Shown piece after piece: positions 1 to 9,880 of a stretch of DNA of 64,000 nt; the first letter of the stretch is position 1, and every line of letters begins with the position of its first letter. Position numbers and translations under genes: made by a program. The DNA comes from Vombatus ursinus (lineage: Eukaryota > Chordata > Mammalia > Diprotodontia > Vombatidae). The notes beneath the pieces are model-generated. The model was not told the DNA's origin and ran no database searches. It saw only the letters and a list, made by a program, of their open reading frames with translations. The DNA lies in assembly GCF_900497805.2 (NCBI RefSeq), contig NW_020940358.1:22480200-22544199 (forward strand), in the 5' to 3' direction.

Positions 1-49
1 CACAGCCTGCCTCAAAGGACAAGAATAACCAGGGCAAAGCTTTCAGGAG

Positions 50-150
50 ACAGCATAGTATAGGGGTCCCATCCTTTGTTTGAACCCTATTACCACCACC
101 TACTAGCCTTATCCATTTCTGTAAAATGGAGGTAATCTGTCTTCTGGTGC
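50..150 (+). mobile_element. Degenerate MIR-type SINE remnant
   Basis: The stretch has a worn 'cacctactagcc' followed by 'ttctgtaaaatggaggtaat', the order expected in the MIR core. It is too diverged to bound precisely. Confidence 0.35.
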
Positions 151-220
151 CACACAGAACATGGCTAATCCTGCTTACCACATGACAGCCCTTAGAATCA
201 AAGAACACAGTTATCAAGTT

Positions 221-241
221 ACACACACACACACACACACC
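221..241. repeat. (CA)n microsatellite
   Basis: Ten uninterrupted CA units, followed by a short C run. Confidence 0.95.
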
Positions 242-320
242 CCTCCCAAAAGACCAAAAGACTTCTATTCTGCAGACTAAATAAACATCCTCTGTTCTTT
301 CAACTGTTGTTCATAAAGGA

Positions 321-384
321 AGGAGACAAGTATTTATTAAGCACCCACTATGTGCCAGGCACTGTGCTAAGTGTTAATTATCTC
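321..384 (-). mobile_element. L2 LINE 3' end, antisense
   Basis: It contains 'tatttattaagcacccacta' and 'gtgccaggcactgtgctaag', which are the reverse complement of the L2 terminal segment (TTAGCACAGTGCCTGGCAC, then AATAAAT). Only the extreme 3' end is present. Confidence 0.8.
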
Positions 385-399
385 CTTTAGTCACAGAGA

Positions 400-770
400 G
401 TGAACATAAGGTCCTTCCTAGCTACTCTTCTCTAGATTTTCTCTAGCTTCCAAACATCCTTCTTCAGAGCTGGAACCCAGAACTGAATCCAAACTACCAT
501 ATATGGCTTGACCTGGGCAGGGGACAGCAGGCTTGTCCTTCCCTCAATCCCTGTGCCAGGAGCTTTCTCAGCTGCCACATCAGGCTGTTGATAAACACAG
601 AGCTCTCAATCCACTAGAAACTTCAGATCCTTTTCGAACAAACTGATGTCTAGTCATGACTTCTCCTCTTGCACTTATAAATTTGATTTTTTAAAATCCA
701 TGTAGGACCTTAAATTTACTTAATCTTGAACTTAAGAGGGTGATTTTTTGAACCCTTTTACATTTATTGC
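400..770 (-). mobile_element. L3/CR1-clade LINE fragment, antisense
   Basis: Landmarks occur in the order expected for the reverse complement of a CR1/L3 3' region: 'ctggaacccagaactgaatc', 'gcttgacctgggcagggga', 'gctgccacatcaggctgttg', 'cactagaaacttcagatcct' and, at the end, 'gaccttaaatttactta'. The copy is old and carries indels. No reading frame survives. The 7SL-like sequence at 785 begins just beyond it. Confidence 0.75.
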
Positions 771-784
771 TTACTGATTTAGTT

Positions 785-921
785 GCTAGGCTTGGTAAAG
801 CATTCCTGTAATCTCTGCTACTAGGGAGGCTGGGGCTGGTGGAGCACTTCAGTTGAGGAGTTCTGAGCTACAGTGGGCTAAGCCAATAGAGTTTGCACTA
901 AGTCCAGAACAAATATAGTGA
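785..921 (+). pseudogene. 7SL (SRP) RNA retropseudogene, 3'-truncated
   Basis: The segment follows vertebrate 7SL RNA from its first bases through roughly nucleotide 137. Matching blocks in order are 'cattcctgtaatctctgcta' and 'ctagggaggctggggctggt', then a 'gaggagttctgagctacagt' block, then 'gtttgcactaagtcc' and 'aaatatagtga'. The 5' end is intact and the rest of the ~300-nt RNA is missing. The GC-rich stems carry many transitions, so it should be inactive. Alu and B1 SINEs derive from 7SL but are absent from marsupials, and this copy includes sequence past the Alu-domain break, so a direct 7SL pseudogene is the simplest reading. Confidence 0.8.
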
Positions 922-1120
922 ATTGAAAATGAATGTCATGGGAGTGTATAAGATTCCCAAGAAGGAGAATGTAAAGAGAAAAGAGAACAAGGAAGAATGC
1001 TTTTCAGGTCATCCACATTTAGGGGTGGGTTGGAAGAAGGAAGATGAACCAGTGAAGGCTAGACTTAAGGAGGAGGAAATGTCTGGGCAAATTCTCGGGG
1101 AAGTTGGATGGTCTTCTGTT

Positions 1121-1205
1121 AAGGCAGCTAGGTGGTATAATGGGTAGCTTGCTGGATTAGAGTCAGTAAGACCTGAGCTTAAAAACTGCCCCAGACATTT
1201 ACTAA
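1121..1205 (+). mobile_element. tRNA-derived SINE head fragment
   Basis: 'ggcagctaggtggtataatg' starts the fragment, followed by 'gagtcagtaagacctgagct'. This is the tRNA-like head of a marsupial SINE; it stops after 'acatttacta', before the core is complete. Confidence 0.7.
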
Positions 1206-1210
1206 ATAGG

Positions 1211-1262
1211 CACACACATGTGCACATGCACACATGCACGTGCACATATATTTATGTGCATA
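1211..1262. repeat. Alternating purine-pyrimidine (CA/TG/CG) tract
   Basis: CA, TG and CG dinucleotide steps alternate almost without a break, including the self-complementary 'tgcacgtgca'. Such tracts can adopt Z-DNA. Confidence 0.8.
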
Positions 1263-1394
1263 ATAACTCTGTGAGGATGGTGCTATTATTAGCCTCATTT
1301 TACAGATGATCAAATAGGCTGAAAGGGGTTAAATGACTTACCTAGGGTTACATAGCTAGTAAATGTCTGAGGCAGTCTCTAAGCTCAGGTCTAT
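1255..1394 (-). mobile_element. MIR-type SINE, antisense
   Basis: It runs from 'aactctgtgaggatggtgct' through 'cattttacagatgatcaaat' to 'catagctagtaaatgtctga', the reverse complement of the tail, core and head in that order. Confidence 0.85.
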
Positions 1395-1395
1395 G

Positions 1396-1530
1396 TATAT
1401 ATTATGTAAGTATGTATGTATGTATGTGGTATATATGTGTATTTCCATTTGATCCTCATAATAACCCTGTGAGAAGGGTATATAGATATAGATAAATATG
1501 TATATAGATATGTGTGTATTCACACACACA
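1396..1530. repeat. (TATG)n / TA / CA low-complexity with MIR scrap
   Basis: A (TATG) run at about 1400-1430 and TA/CA runs at 1480-1530 flank a short MIR scrap, 'tgatcctcataataaccctg'. This probably marks microsatellite expansion inside a SINE tail. Confidence 0.7.
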
Positions 1531-1814
1531 CACAAAACTTAAAGCTCTATGTAAATGCTACCTATTATAATTTGAGGCCAAATTCAAAATGTTGCTCAAA
1601 TCTTTGACATACTGATGGTATAGTCAAAGTGGCTACTTCTACAGGTTAAGGAGAAGTAAAGGGAAGGAAGAGATTTTTGTCCTAGGGCTTTTAATTTTTC
1701 AGAGCATTTACTATTGGCCCTGAGTTACAAAGCTAAAGGCATCTGAAAACATCTCTGACTCAGGGGCTGGGGACTCATTCACAATGTCAGAGGGTAGAGT
1801 GCAGAAATACAGCT

Positions 1815-2000
1815 GTGAGACAGTGGCAAGAACATTTGATTGTAAAGTCAGAGGAACTCGATTTGAACGCTGGTTCTGCCGTTTGTGTCCTGTGTTAACT
1901 ATGGACTCATCACTGTACCTCATGAGGCCTCAGTTTCCTCATTTGTAAAGGGAAGGAATTGACTAGATGATCCCTAAGGTCATTTTGACCCTAAAACATA
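1815..2000 (+). mobile_element. MIR-type SINE, sense
   Basis: A head-like 'gtggcaagaacatttgattg' leads into 'cctcagtttcctcatttgta' and the variant tail 'gactagatgatccctaaggt'. That tail ('...cctaaggtc') recurs in many sense copies here and marks a subfamily distinct from copies ending in the L2-like tail. Confidence 0.8.
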
Positions 2001-2007
2001 ACAATAA

Positions 2008-2358
2008 AAATAATAATGGCTAGCATTTATGCAGCTCTTTAAGCTTTGTAAAGTGTTTTCCATATATTATCTCATTTCCATATATTCCATATATATATAT
2101 TATCTCATTTGATTTTTATAGCCCTATGAAGTAGGGCTATTATTATATATTTATAATATATATAATAATATATAACATATATATTTTTATATTATTATGT
2201 AATTATACCAGTTCTACAAATAGGTAAACTAAGACTAAGAGAGGTTAAGTGACTAGCCCAGGGTCATACAGCTAATGCATGACTGATGAAGGATTTGAAT
2301 TCAGATTTTCCTGACTCCAAGTCCATCCAATACTCTATCCCTTACACCATCTAGCTAC
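2008..2358 (-). mobile_element. MIR-type SINE, antisense, expanded by an AT-rich tract
   Basis: The tail half ('ctagcatttatgcagctctt') and the core-head half ('gaggttaagtgactagccca' to 'cttacaccatctagctact') are separated by about 120 bp of TA/TTA-rich sequence at roughly 2080-2205. The element is therefore far longer than its usual ~250 bp. 'tatctcattt' occurs on both sides of part of the expansion, which suggests local slippage. Confidence 0.8.
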
Positions 2359-2359
2359 T

Positions 2360-2877
2360 TCATGGGATCATACATATATTGCTGCCATGTGCTCAGGAAT
2401 ATATAGACTAAGCCATAGGTCAGATGTCAGGTAGTGACTATTCTGAAATTCTTCAGAAAGTTATAGAGCACTCAGGATTTTGCCTTTTCTCTCTATATGG
2501 TCCTGGTTTTAGCCTCAGTGGGCTCAGCCACAGAGAATTTGGAGCAGACCATATTTGAGATTGCAACCCTACCTTCCCGACCTCTACCAGAGAGACAGAC
2601 AGACAGACAGATAGAGACAGAGACAGACAGAGACAGAGACAGAGAGACAGAGTCCCTATCCCAGATAGGAGACCTGAAAAGTTTGCCTCCAGCTCAAGGA
2701 ACAAGGGAATAACTAATGTCACAGCTGCCTTCAGGAAAACATTCTCTAAAGCTTAAAGAAAGACACTTAAAGTAGTTCTGAAGAAATTGTATGTCCACTC
2801 CCACTTCTGTGTGAAAAAAAACAAGTTTTCAGTGAGACATTCACCTCTTGCTTTATCTGTCTTCCATCTCCTGTCAA
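2360..2877. other. Unassigned sequence around a microsatellite
   Basis: Apart from the GACA tract I recognise no repeat, exon or RNA here. Confidence 0.4.
2590..2652. repeat. (GACA)n/(GA)n microsatellite
   Basis: A near-pure purine-plus-C tract of GACA and GAGACA units. It produces spurious repetitive reading frames on both strands. Confidence 0.9.
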
Positions 2878-3045
2878 GAATTATGGGCTTTTCAAGCTGA
2901 AAGGGAACCGAGAGAATGTGATGTCCAACTGTTCCATTGGATGGATGAGTAAGTGGGAGTAACCCAAGGTCACATAGCCAGCAATTACAGATCTGGAACA
3001 AAACTAGACCCCAGTTTCCCACTGTACTTTCCAAAGTACATCACT
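2878..3045 (-). mobile_element. MIR-type SINE, antisense
   Basis: 'caagctgaaagggaaccgag' is followed by 'aacccaaggtcacatagcca' and 'ctagaccccagtttcccact'. The copy is diverged, and the central cattttacagatgagg motif is nearly lost. Confidence 0.7.
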
Positions 3046-3204
3046 TGTCTCTTCTCTATACTGGTGCTTGATTTAACTGACATTATAATAAAACAGCATT
3101 ACCCAACATCCCCATTTTGAACTAAAGAAGCATAGGGCAGAGCTTTCCTTCATGCGCTCTCCAAATCAGGAGACCTGAGGAGACATATCTTTTCCAGAGC
3201 ATCA

Positions 3205-3530
3205 TGATATCATGGGGCGAAAATCCTGAAACTGGAATCATGAGAGCCAGGTTGTAGTCTTGTCTCCATTCTGAACTTACTATGTGACCTTAGGGAAGTC
3301 TTTTCTCTCTGGCTCTGTTTCCTCATCCGTAAAATAAGGGAGTTAGTTAGACCGTATTCTTTATAAGATCCCTTCTAGCCAGCATTCTAAGTTCTAAAGC
3401 CCCATTGAGCTCTGATAGTTGCTATTCGTAAGCCCCTTCTTTCTATAATTTTTTTTTATTCTAAGGTTCCCTCCAGCTCTGACATTCTACATTCTAAGGT
3501 CCCTTCAAGCTAGAACATTCTGCGATCAGT
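3205..3530 (+). mobile_element. MIR-type SINE, sense, with reiterated tail
   Basis: The core is 'cttactatgtgaccttaggg' then 'tgtttcctcatccgtaaaat'. The tail motif 'ttctaaggt(t)ccctcc/ttcaagct' is repeated at about 3360, 3460 and 3495, each time followed by a 'cattct' block. This is a small local expansion of the SINE end. Confidence 0.75.
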
Positions 3531-3544
3531 ATTATAAATCATAT

Positions 3545-4097
3545 GCTGAGAGGTTGGCACTGCTGAGGAATGATCTTTATGAGTTTATTTTATAAGCCCT
3601 GTTCCCTAGCAAGACAGAAAAAAGAGACTATTTTAAATTTCCCCTTTCTCCTTACATTCCACACCCCCTCTGGGGCATTTTTGCCAATGCTAAAGACACA
3701 TTCAGGCTATATTGGTGGAGCCAATTCTTCACATGAATTTGAATATTACAAGTCTCCATTGCCTTTGGCAGGTGGCATGGCTCTACCTGAATTTATAAAT
3801 CACTGAATGTACCTAAAAATTGTCTTAACTCCCCCCAACAAAATTCATGCTTTTCTTTCCTCTTCTTGTTATTTCACCTCATTCTCTGTGTTGCTCCAAT
3901 TAATCCTTAGAGACCCCAAATGCCAGGAAAAAAGCAAAGATCCATTTATTTTTCCTTAGATCCTCTTACACTCTCCAGAAATCTTCCTACTGGACTTCTA
4001 ACCCACCACACACACGTTACATAATAGTATCCTGGGACATCTTGTCTATACCAAGAATGTGTGAGGCAGTCTTGATCTTCCCACAAAATAAGGTATT
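3545..4097. other. Unassigned sequence
   Basis: No repeat family or conserved frame recognised. Confidence 0.4.
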
Positions 4098-4158
4098 TAA
4101 CCCCATGTATATAGGAGGTACTCAATAAGTAAATATTTATTGAATGAATGAATGAAGT
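4098..4158 (+). mobile_element. L2 LINE 3' end, sense
   Basis: 'ggaggtactcaataagtaaa' is followed by 'tatttattgaatgaatgaat', the canonical L2 terminus with its (TGAA) tail. Confidence 0.8.
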
Positions 4159-4159
4159 C

Positions 4160-5018
4160 AAAGAACTGGGGAGGTTTAAGAACTATGGCTGGTTGATGAT
4201 TTTGCTAAACCACTGCCTTCAACACTCTAAGAGTAATAGCATCCTTCCCTTTTGGTGTGGGGAAGGAATCTCCCATCTCACAAAAAAAAAAATCTACCTC
4301 ATCTTACAAAGGTAAGAAGAGATGAGATGAATCTCAGTCCCTTAGATCTCTCTGTCTCCCAGACCCACCCACAGTCTCATGTTTGAGACGCCTGCTACAA
4401 GTACTCAGGGCTGGGTGCCCTGCTCAGGAGCTCAACATTTTCTTTCTAAAGGGCTTTTAAGAGCTCCCAAGGCCCCACTCAAGAACTAGAATTTCATTCA
4501 AAAGAAACAGTTAGTCTTGCCACAGGATTAAAGGTTTTAAATGATTCTGTTCTGATCCCAACAGGATATCTCCTTGCCAAAAATACAATAACTATGCTAA
4601 CAGTATATCTCTCTGGAAATCATTAGCCTAATTTATTAGAAAGGAAGAAGTTAGGGGGAGAGAGGAGGAAGAAATGTTAACCAAAAAAAAATTACCTTTA
4701 AAGGCTGCATATAATGAAGCCAAATGCTTTTTTTTTTTTTTAGGCAATTGAGGCTCTAGACCAGAAATTGAGATCTAGCTAATATACTGTCTGAATCTCA
4801 ACAATCCTATTTTAAGCTTTTAATAAGCCCTCTAAATCCCCTTAATTTAAATGACTGGCCTTATACCAACACCCCCTCAGCAGCGATTCACACCTTCAAT
4901 CATCTCAGGAAAGATTTTTTTTCCCAAAAAAAAAAAAACAAAATAAGATGTGGTGGTTGGACCACTTCTACTCAAAAGGAAGGTTTTCTCCAAGTCTTTT
5001 GTAACAGAATTGAACCAG
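4160..5018. other. Unassigned AT-rich sequence
   Basis: It contains homopolymer runs of T near 4728-4742 and A near 4926-4939. No family was recognised. Confidence 0.4.
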
Positions 5019-5019
5019 A

Positions 5020-5242
5020 GATCCAATAGGATTTCAGATTTAGAGCTGGAAAGGACCTCAGAGGTTACTAAGTCCAAACCCTTCACTTTACAAATGAGGA
5101 AACTGAGGCACAGGGAGGTTTTTTTTTTTTTGTTTTGTTTTGTTTTGTTTTTAATTACTTGCTTAAAGTCACATAGCTAATAAACATCTAAAGATCTAAA
5201 GGTCTTCTTGACTCCAGGTCTAATGTGCTTTGTGACACCATG
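5020..5242 (-). mobile_element. MIR-type SINE, antisense, with a (TTTTG)n expansion
   Basis: 'gagctggaaaggacctcaga' and 'caaatgaggaaactgaggca' are followed, at 5119-5152, by a T run plus four GTTTT units. The element then resumes with 'cttgcttaaagtcacatagc'. The low-complexity block interrupts the core and is either an in-place expansion or a poly(A) remnant on the opposite strand. Confidence 0.8.
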
Positions 5243-5354
5243 ACACAGTCACCATGCCATACTTGGGGCTGGGTTCACAAATGATCCCTTGGCCCCCATC
5301 TTGTCAAGAAGGAGTTGGAGAGGTTGAAGGTGGCTTTGCATATTAACAGCACTG

Positions 5355-5565
5355 AAAACACTAGACTCTTGAACAAAAAGACATTTAGAGTCAGAGAAAC
5401 TGAGATTAAATCCTGGCTCTTTTATTTAGTGTCTGTATAACTTTGGCCAAGTCACTTTTCCTCTCTGTGTCTCAATTTCTTCATGTGTAAAATGAGGGGG
5501 TTGAACTAAGTGATCTTTAAGGTCTCTTCTAGCTATAAATTCTATTATCCTTATGATCCCTATAA
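5355..5565 (+). mobile_element. MIR-type SINE, sense
   Basis: 'gattaaatcctggctctttt' then 'caatttcttcatgtgtaaaa', ending with the 'gatctttaaggtctcttcta' tail and a short 'tccttatgatcc' close. Confidence 0.85.
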
Positions 5566-5595
5566 TTCTAATTTCTTAGCCTACTTATTCAATCA

Positions 5596-5836
5596 TTTTC
5601 ATTCATGCCAGACTCTCCATAACTCCATTTGGGGTTTTCTTGGCAGAGATACTGGGGTGGTTTGACATTTCCTTCTCCAACTCATTTTACAGATGAAGAA
5701 ACTGAGGCAAAGAGGGTTAAGTGATTTGCCCAGAGTCACACAGCTAGTAAGTGTTTAAGGCCAGATTTGAATTCAGAAGACGAGTCTTCTTGACTCCAGG
5801 CCTAGCACTCCATTCACTTCAACATCTAGCTACCCT
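5596..5836 (-). mobile_element. MAR1-like SINE with Bov-B/RTE-type tail, antisense
   Basis: It begins with the reverse complement of a Bov-B-like tail ('ccagactctccataactcca', 'ttggcagagatactggggtg'), then the core 'cagatgaagaaactgaggca', and ends with the tRNA head complement 'caacatctagctacc'. The tail marks it as mobilised by an RTE-type LINE, unlike MIR copies with L2-like ends. Confidence 0.85.
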
Positions 5837-5849
5837 CTTAACCCACTAC

Positions 5850-6222
5850 TAATCAATAAGTCTTGATTAAGTGTCTACTATGCTAGGTGTTAGGGATACA
5901 AAAACAAAATTGAAACCACCCCTTGCCTCAAGGAGTTTGCATTGTATTGGGAGAGACAACAGGTACATATATAAGTATATACAGAATAAGTATAAAGAGA
6001 CTAAATACAAAATAATCAAAGGATATTAGGGAGGACACTCAGAATAGGAATGACTTCACATAAAAGGTGCTCAAATCAAGTCTTGATGGAAGTAAGGGAT
6101 TTAGTGAAGTATGGATGCATTGCAGGCATGAGGCACAGTCAGGGCAAAGGCATAGAGATGGAAGACAGAGTGTTGCATTTAAGGAAAAACAAAAAGGCCA
6201 AGAAATTAGCAGCAAGGAAATA
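5850..6222 (-). mobile_element. L2 LINE 3' region, antisense
   Basis: After the terminal 'taagtgtctactatgctagg' come 'cttgcctcaaggagtttgca', 'gggagagacaaca' and later 'gcaggcatgaggcacagtca', all in the order of an L2 3' UTR read backwards. The copy extends about 370 bp in from the 3' end. Confidence 0.8.
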
Positions 6223-6251
6223 TTTGGTTTAAAAGTTTTCACAGTTTCTAG

Positions 6252-6400
6252 AGGCATAGAACAGAAAGAGCTCTAGAGCCAAGAGACCTGGGTTGTATTC
6301 TTAGTTCAATGTCTGATCAGGTGAATGCAAGGAAATTAACTTTACCTCTCTGGGCTTTAGTTTCATTATCTGTAAATTGAAAGGAGATGGATCAGAAAAC
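6252..6400 (+). mobile_element. MIR-type SINE, sense
   Basis: 'gagccaagagacctgggttg' and 'tgggctttagtttcattatc' mark head and core; the tail is cut short. Confidence 0.75.
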
Positions 6401-6718
6401 ATTTTAGCACAAACATTCTTTTCTATGATTTAATGTTCTTTTCTCAATTCCCTTTTATGACTCTGTGAAGCTTGACTATGAGTTAGCCAAATCAACTTGT
6501 AGGGACAGGTAAAATCTTACTGGTACCCTCTGAGTAGGTGGGCAGAACATAAACGTACAGCCTCAAAGTTTTCAAAATAGGGTGACTCATGAGGTCGCTA
6601 TAGCCCCACAGAGGGAAAGAACAGTGTGGAGCTAACCACCCACCCTTCCCACTATAAAATGTTTCATATTCACTCAAAATTCCACAAAAAACCCACAGAA
6701 AAACCAAGATCATATTTT

Positions 6719-6830
6719 CATAGACTTAGAGCTAGTGTCTAGGAGGAAATAGACCCAAAGAGAGGGACTAACTAGTTCAAGGTGAGAGAAATGATTGTTA
6801 ACCAAATGTTGGGGAGAGCCAGGATTTTTT
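6719..6830 (-). mobile_element. Diverged MIR-type SINE, antisense
   Basis: 'atagacttagagctagtgtc' and 'ggggagagccaggatttt' bracket a worn core. Confidence 0.5.
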
Positions 6831-6899
6831 CATTTGGAGATTAGGTCAAAGATGATCTCTGCCTCTGAAGGGCAGCGTGGATAATGAGATGAAATCTTG

Positions 6900-7340
6900 G
6901 AATTGTTATACCATCCAACTAGAGAACCTTACAAAGAATTTAATCTAAGGTGAATTCCAGCCCATTGTGTTCCACTCAGCTAGGTCTAAGCAAGGTGGAC
7001 CCCCTTTTATTTAGATTGCCCCACATGTGGGTAGTCTGGATAAGAGATGTCTCTTTGTCCAGAACTGAGTGATCAGTCATGTCCCCCAGCCCCTCATTAG
7101 AATAAGCTCACTTCTCATTATAATATTCATTCTTCTCATTAATTATTAACCAGAGTTGATTGCCACTCTCAGGAACACCCACTCTTCCAAGGGCATATAA
7201 GTGTTGAGTGGGTTCCATGAGGGGTCTTTGGCATTCGAAAGTGCCACTGACCCCTTTAATTAATTATTTGCTAGCATGATTAATAAAATTATTAATTACC
7301 CAGAAACTATGTCTTTTGAACTTTTTATACATCACAAAAA
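6900..7340 (+). mobile_element. Probable solo LTR of an endogenous retrovirus
   Basis: The layout is LTR-like: a promoter-type 'gggcatataagtg' near 7192, then an R-like segment, then a polyadenylation-type 'aataaaat' near 7282 and a short AT-rich U5-like end. The region 'agcccctcattagaataagc' and the 'gtgccactgacccc' block resemble LTRs I associate with marsupial ERVs, possibly ERVL or ERV1 class. No internal gag, pol or env sequence is seen next to it, so it appears to be an old solo LTR. The ends are approximate. Confidence 0.5.
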
Positions 7341-7344
7341 TTAC

Positions 7345-8097
7345 AAAAAAAAACAAACAAACAAAAAACCAGCAAGGGCTTCATTGAGCACATAGAATCT
7401 TTGGCCTATAAATGACATAAGGAGGTCAACTGGTAGAAACCCCACGCCTACATGAGGGTGAACTGCAGCAATAGTACAGAAGAGATGAACTCTGAACTCT
7501 CTACAAAAATGTCCAGCAACGGAATGCCCCACCCTTTCTCATATGTCCAAGAGTTTTGAGCCCCTGCTATTCTCAGCAGTAATAAAGTTCAAAACTTAGG
7601 GATGAAGCTTTGGTCTGTAGGTGATCTTGGGAATTTTTTTTTTCCTGGCTGAGAAAAACAGTCCCAACAATAAACTCCAAAATCCTAATATTAGATTTCA
7701 TGTGTTACCAAATAAACTTTTTCTCTTATAGAACAAATTGTTTCTATAGAAACTAATGCTTTTCTAGCAACTCAATCCCCATTAGGGTTGCTATAGGAAC
7801 AGATCGAGACTAGGGGAGAATGGAGAAAAGGTAAATAATTTCTTAGTATCTTTCCCTGCAGAAACTACCGAGCTAGTGTTAAGCGGCATTGGCTAACAAT
7901 AAAGGAAGTGGGACAGGTTCCTGGGACACTGGAGAATATAATTCCCACTCCAGTATTTTTTGATTCCCTCACAGGTACTGTTAGTCATTAAAATTCAATT
8001 CAGAACATAGCAAGTTATATCCTGAAACCTCTCTCTCCAAAAGATACTTTCTAGGACCTGGAGTGAAAGAGAGGAAAAGGAAAGAAGGGATCTCTAA
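7345..8097. other. Unassigned, repeat-poor sequence
   Basis: An A/CAAA-rich stretch at 7345-7367 is followed by about 700 bp with no recognised family. Confidence 0.4.
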
Positions 8098-8303
8098 ATG
8101 ATCAGATTTAAACTCCACAACTAGAAGAAACCTTAGGAATTAACTAGTTTAGCCATCCCCTCCCCTTCATTTTACAGAGGGGGAAAATTTGGGCCCAGAG
8201 AAGTTGAATGATTTCCTTTGAGTCACAGAATAGCAGACTAGAGATTCAAACTGAGGTCCTCAGCCTCTGAATCCAGAGATTTTTCCAATATGCCCCACTA
8301 TCT
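8098..8303 (-). mobile_element. MIR-type SINE, antisense
   Basis: 'agaagaaaccttaggaatta', 'ttcattttacagagggggaa' and 'aaactgaggtcctcagcctc' occur in antisense order. Confidence 0.8.
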
Positions 8304-8484
8304 CTCAATAATAAGTAGCAGAAAGTGCACCTGTGCATTTGGATGTGTCTTTTCAAACACCCATGTTACCTTCTCAGAATGCATGCATTAACAGAGACTT
8401 TTACAAGAAAATCAGATTACAGCTTACCTAGATACTGAAAAACACATGCCAAAAAAATAAACAACAACCCGGTAACTTCTCATA

Positions 8485-8557
8485 GGTTTATAGCACCTTA
8501 CTTGTACCCTGTGTGTGGCACATAGCACTGAATAAATGCTTGCTGCTCGATTGACTT
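8485..8557 (+). mobile_element. L2 LINE 3' end, sense
   Basis: 'tgtgtgtggcacatagcact' is followed by 'gaataaatgcttgctgctcg' and 'attgactt', a terminal L2 piece of about 70 bp. Confidence 0.75.
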
Positions 8558-8559
8558 AT

Positions 8560-9075
8560 TGCTACCATCTTTATGATTTTATCAAATCCTCACAATGAAC
8601 TCATGTGGATTTTAGCAGTGTATCAAATGAAGAGTGAGATTTCATTCCTAAATGAGTGAGCAGGCTAAGGATATAGTTGCTCTCTCTGCCTCTCAGTTCC
8701 CACACCCTACCGCTCTATTCTCTTTTTTGCAATAGATTTTTACTGATATCTTTTGTTTTGACATTGCTTAGATTTCTCCCTGTATCCTTCCCTATCACTC
8801 TCAGAGTCATCCCTTATAATGATGGGGTTTTTTTAATAAAATGAAGAAAAAAATATTCAGTAAATCAAGCCAATGAAAAAATCTGACATCATATGAAATA
8901 TTTGCCACCATAGATTTCAACTTGGGGGGATGGGAGGAGTGGAAGCAAGGTAACTATTCACATTTCTTTTTTGGGACCAAGCTTGTTTTTCAGAATTTTG
9001 ACTCTCAGTTTTGATTGTTTCTTGATTGCTGACTACATGTTTGTAGTCATTGTATCTTTGACTGCATTTTCAAGC
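8560..9075. other. Unassigned sequence
   Basis: No family recognised; ends at an A/TAA-rich run (9076-9098). Confidence 0.4.
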
Positions 9076-9099
9076 AAAAAAAAATAATAATAATAATAT

Positions 9100-9318
9100 G
9101 AGAAAGAGAGAGACAGGGATACAGAGAGACAGAGAGAGAGAGGGGAGGTGAAGGAGAGGAGGGAGAAAATAAGAGAGACAGAGAGACAAAGAGAGCTGCA
9201 GAAGGAGGGTGGGGGAGAGACAGAGAGGAAGAGAGAGGAGAGACAATGACGGGGTAGGGAGACAGAGGGAGGAAGAGGAGCAGGGACAGGGAAACAGAGA
9301 CAAGAGATAGACAGAAAA
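9100..9318. repeat. Purine-rich (GA)n/(GACA)n tract
   Basis: About 220 bp of GA, GGA and GACA units on the plus strand with few pyrimidines. It generates the serine/leucine-rich open frames of the minus strand here, which have no protein-like composition. Confidence 0.9.
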
Positions 9319-9500
9319 AGGCTGGATTTGAAGTGAGGAAGGCTGGGGTTCAAATTCCACTTGAGACACTTAATGCCTGTGAGATTTTGGACAAGTTGCT
9401 TATGCTCTGTACTTTCCTCATCTACAAAATGAGGGGTGAACTTGGTGGACTTTAAGGTCCTTTTTAGCTGTAAATCCATGATCTTATGATTTGAAGTTCT
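9318..9500 (+). mobile_element. MIR-type SINE, sense
   Basis: 'ggctggggttcaaattccac', 'ctttcctcatctacaaaatg' and the tail 'ctttaaggtcctttttagct'. Confidence 0.85.
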
Positions 9501-9504
9501 CAAT

Positions 9505-9708
9505 TTGACAGATAGAGAAACTGGAGCTGCCAAAAATTAAGTGGTCTGACCAAAATCACATGACTAAAAGTCAAAGGGGCTGAGACTTAGGATCAGAGCA
9601 TTTCAAATCAGAAGAGCTCTTCCACAGCATCTAATCCAGACCGTCTGTTTTACCGAAATGGATAATAAGGCTCCCAGAAATAAGGAACTTGCTCAGTCAC
9701 ACAATCAG
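9505..9708 (-). mobile_element. Two adjoining MIR-type fragments, antisense
   Basis: The first (9505-9600) contains 'gacagatagagaaactggag' and 'accaaaatcacatgactaaa'. The second (9605-9708) repeats the same order with 'aatggataataaggctccca' and 'cttgctcagtcacacaatca'. Restarting the order implies two insertions. Confidence 0.7.
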
Positions 9709-9880
9709 TTAACAAGCATTCACTAAGCTTTGACTGTGTGTCAGGCACTGTGCTAAGCACTGGGGATGCAAAGAAAGGCAAAAACACTCTCCTTGCCCTC
9801 GGGAGTTCACATTCAAATGTGGAAGGAAGAACATAAAGAATGAGGTGCATACGAGATTTATACAGAATAGATGAAAGGTG
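9708..9880 (-). mobile_element. L2 LINE 3' region, antisense (part 1)
   Basis: 'gtgtgtcaggcactgtgcta' and 'ccttgccctcgggagttcac' identify the reversed 3' UTR. The copy stops at the start of the unclassified repeat at 9881 and resumes at 10085. Confidence 0.85.

Noticed and set aside
5596-5836. Bov-B-like tail as evidence of a ruminant genome
   Set aside because: The tail belongs to a marsupial-type SINE, and the L1 and WSINE1-like copies also point to a marsupial.
9033-9533. 166-codon minus-strand frame, the longest in the window
   Set aside because: It runs through a GA-rich low-complexity tract and a MIR, giving Ser/Leu/Pro runs without a domain.
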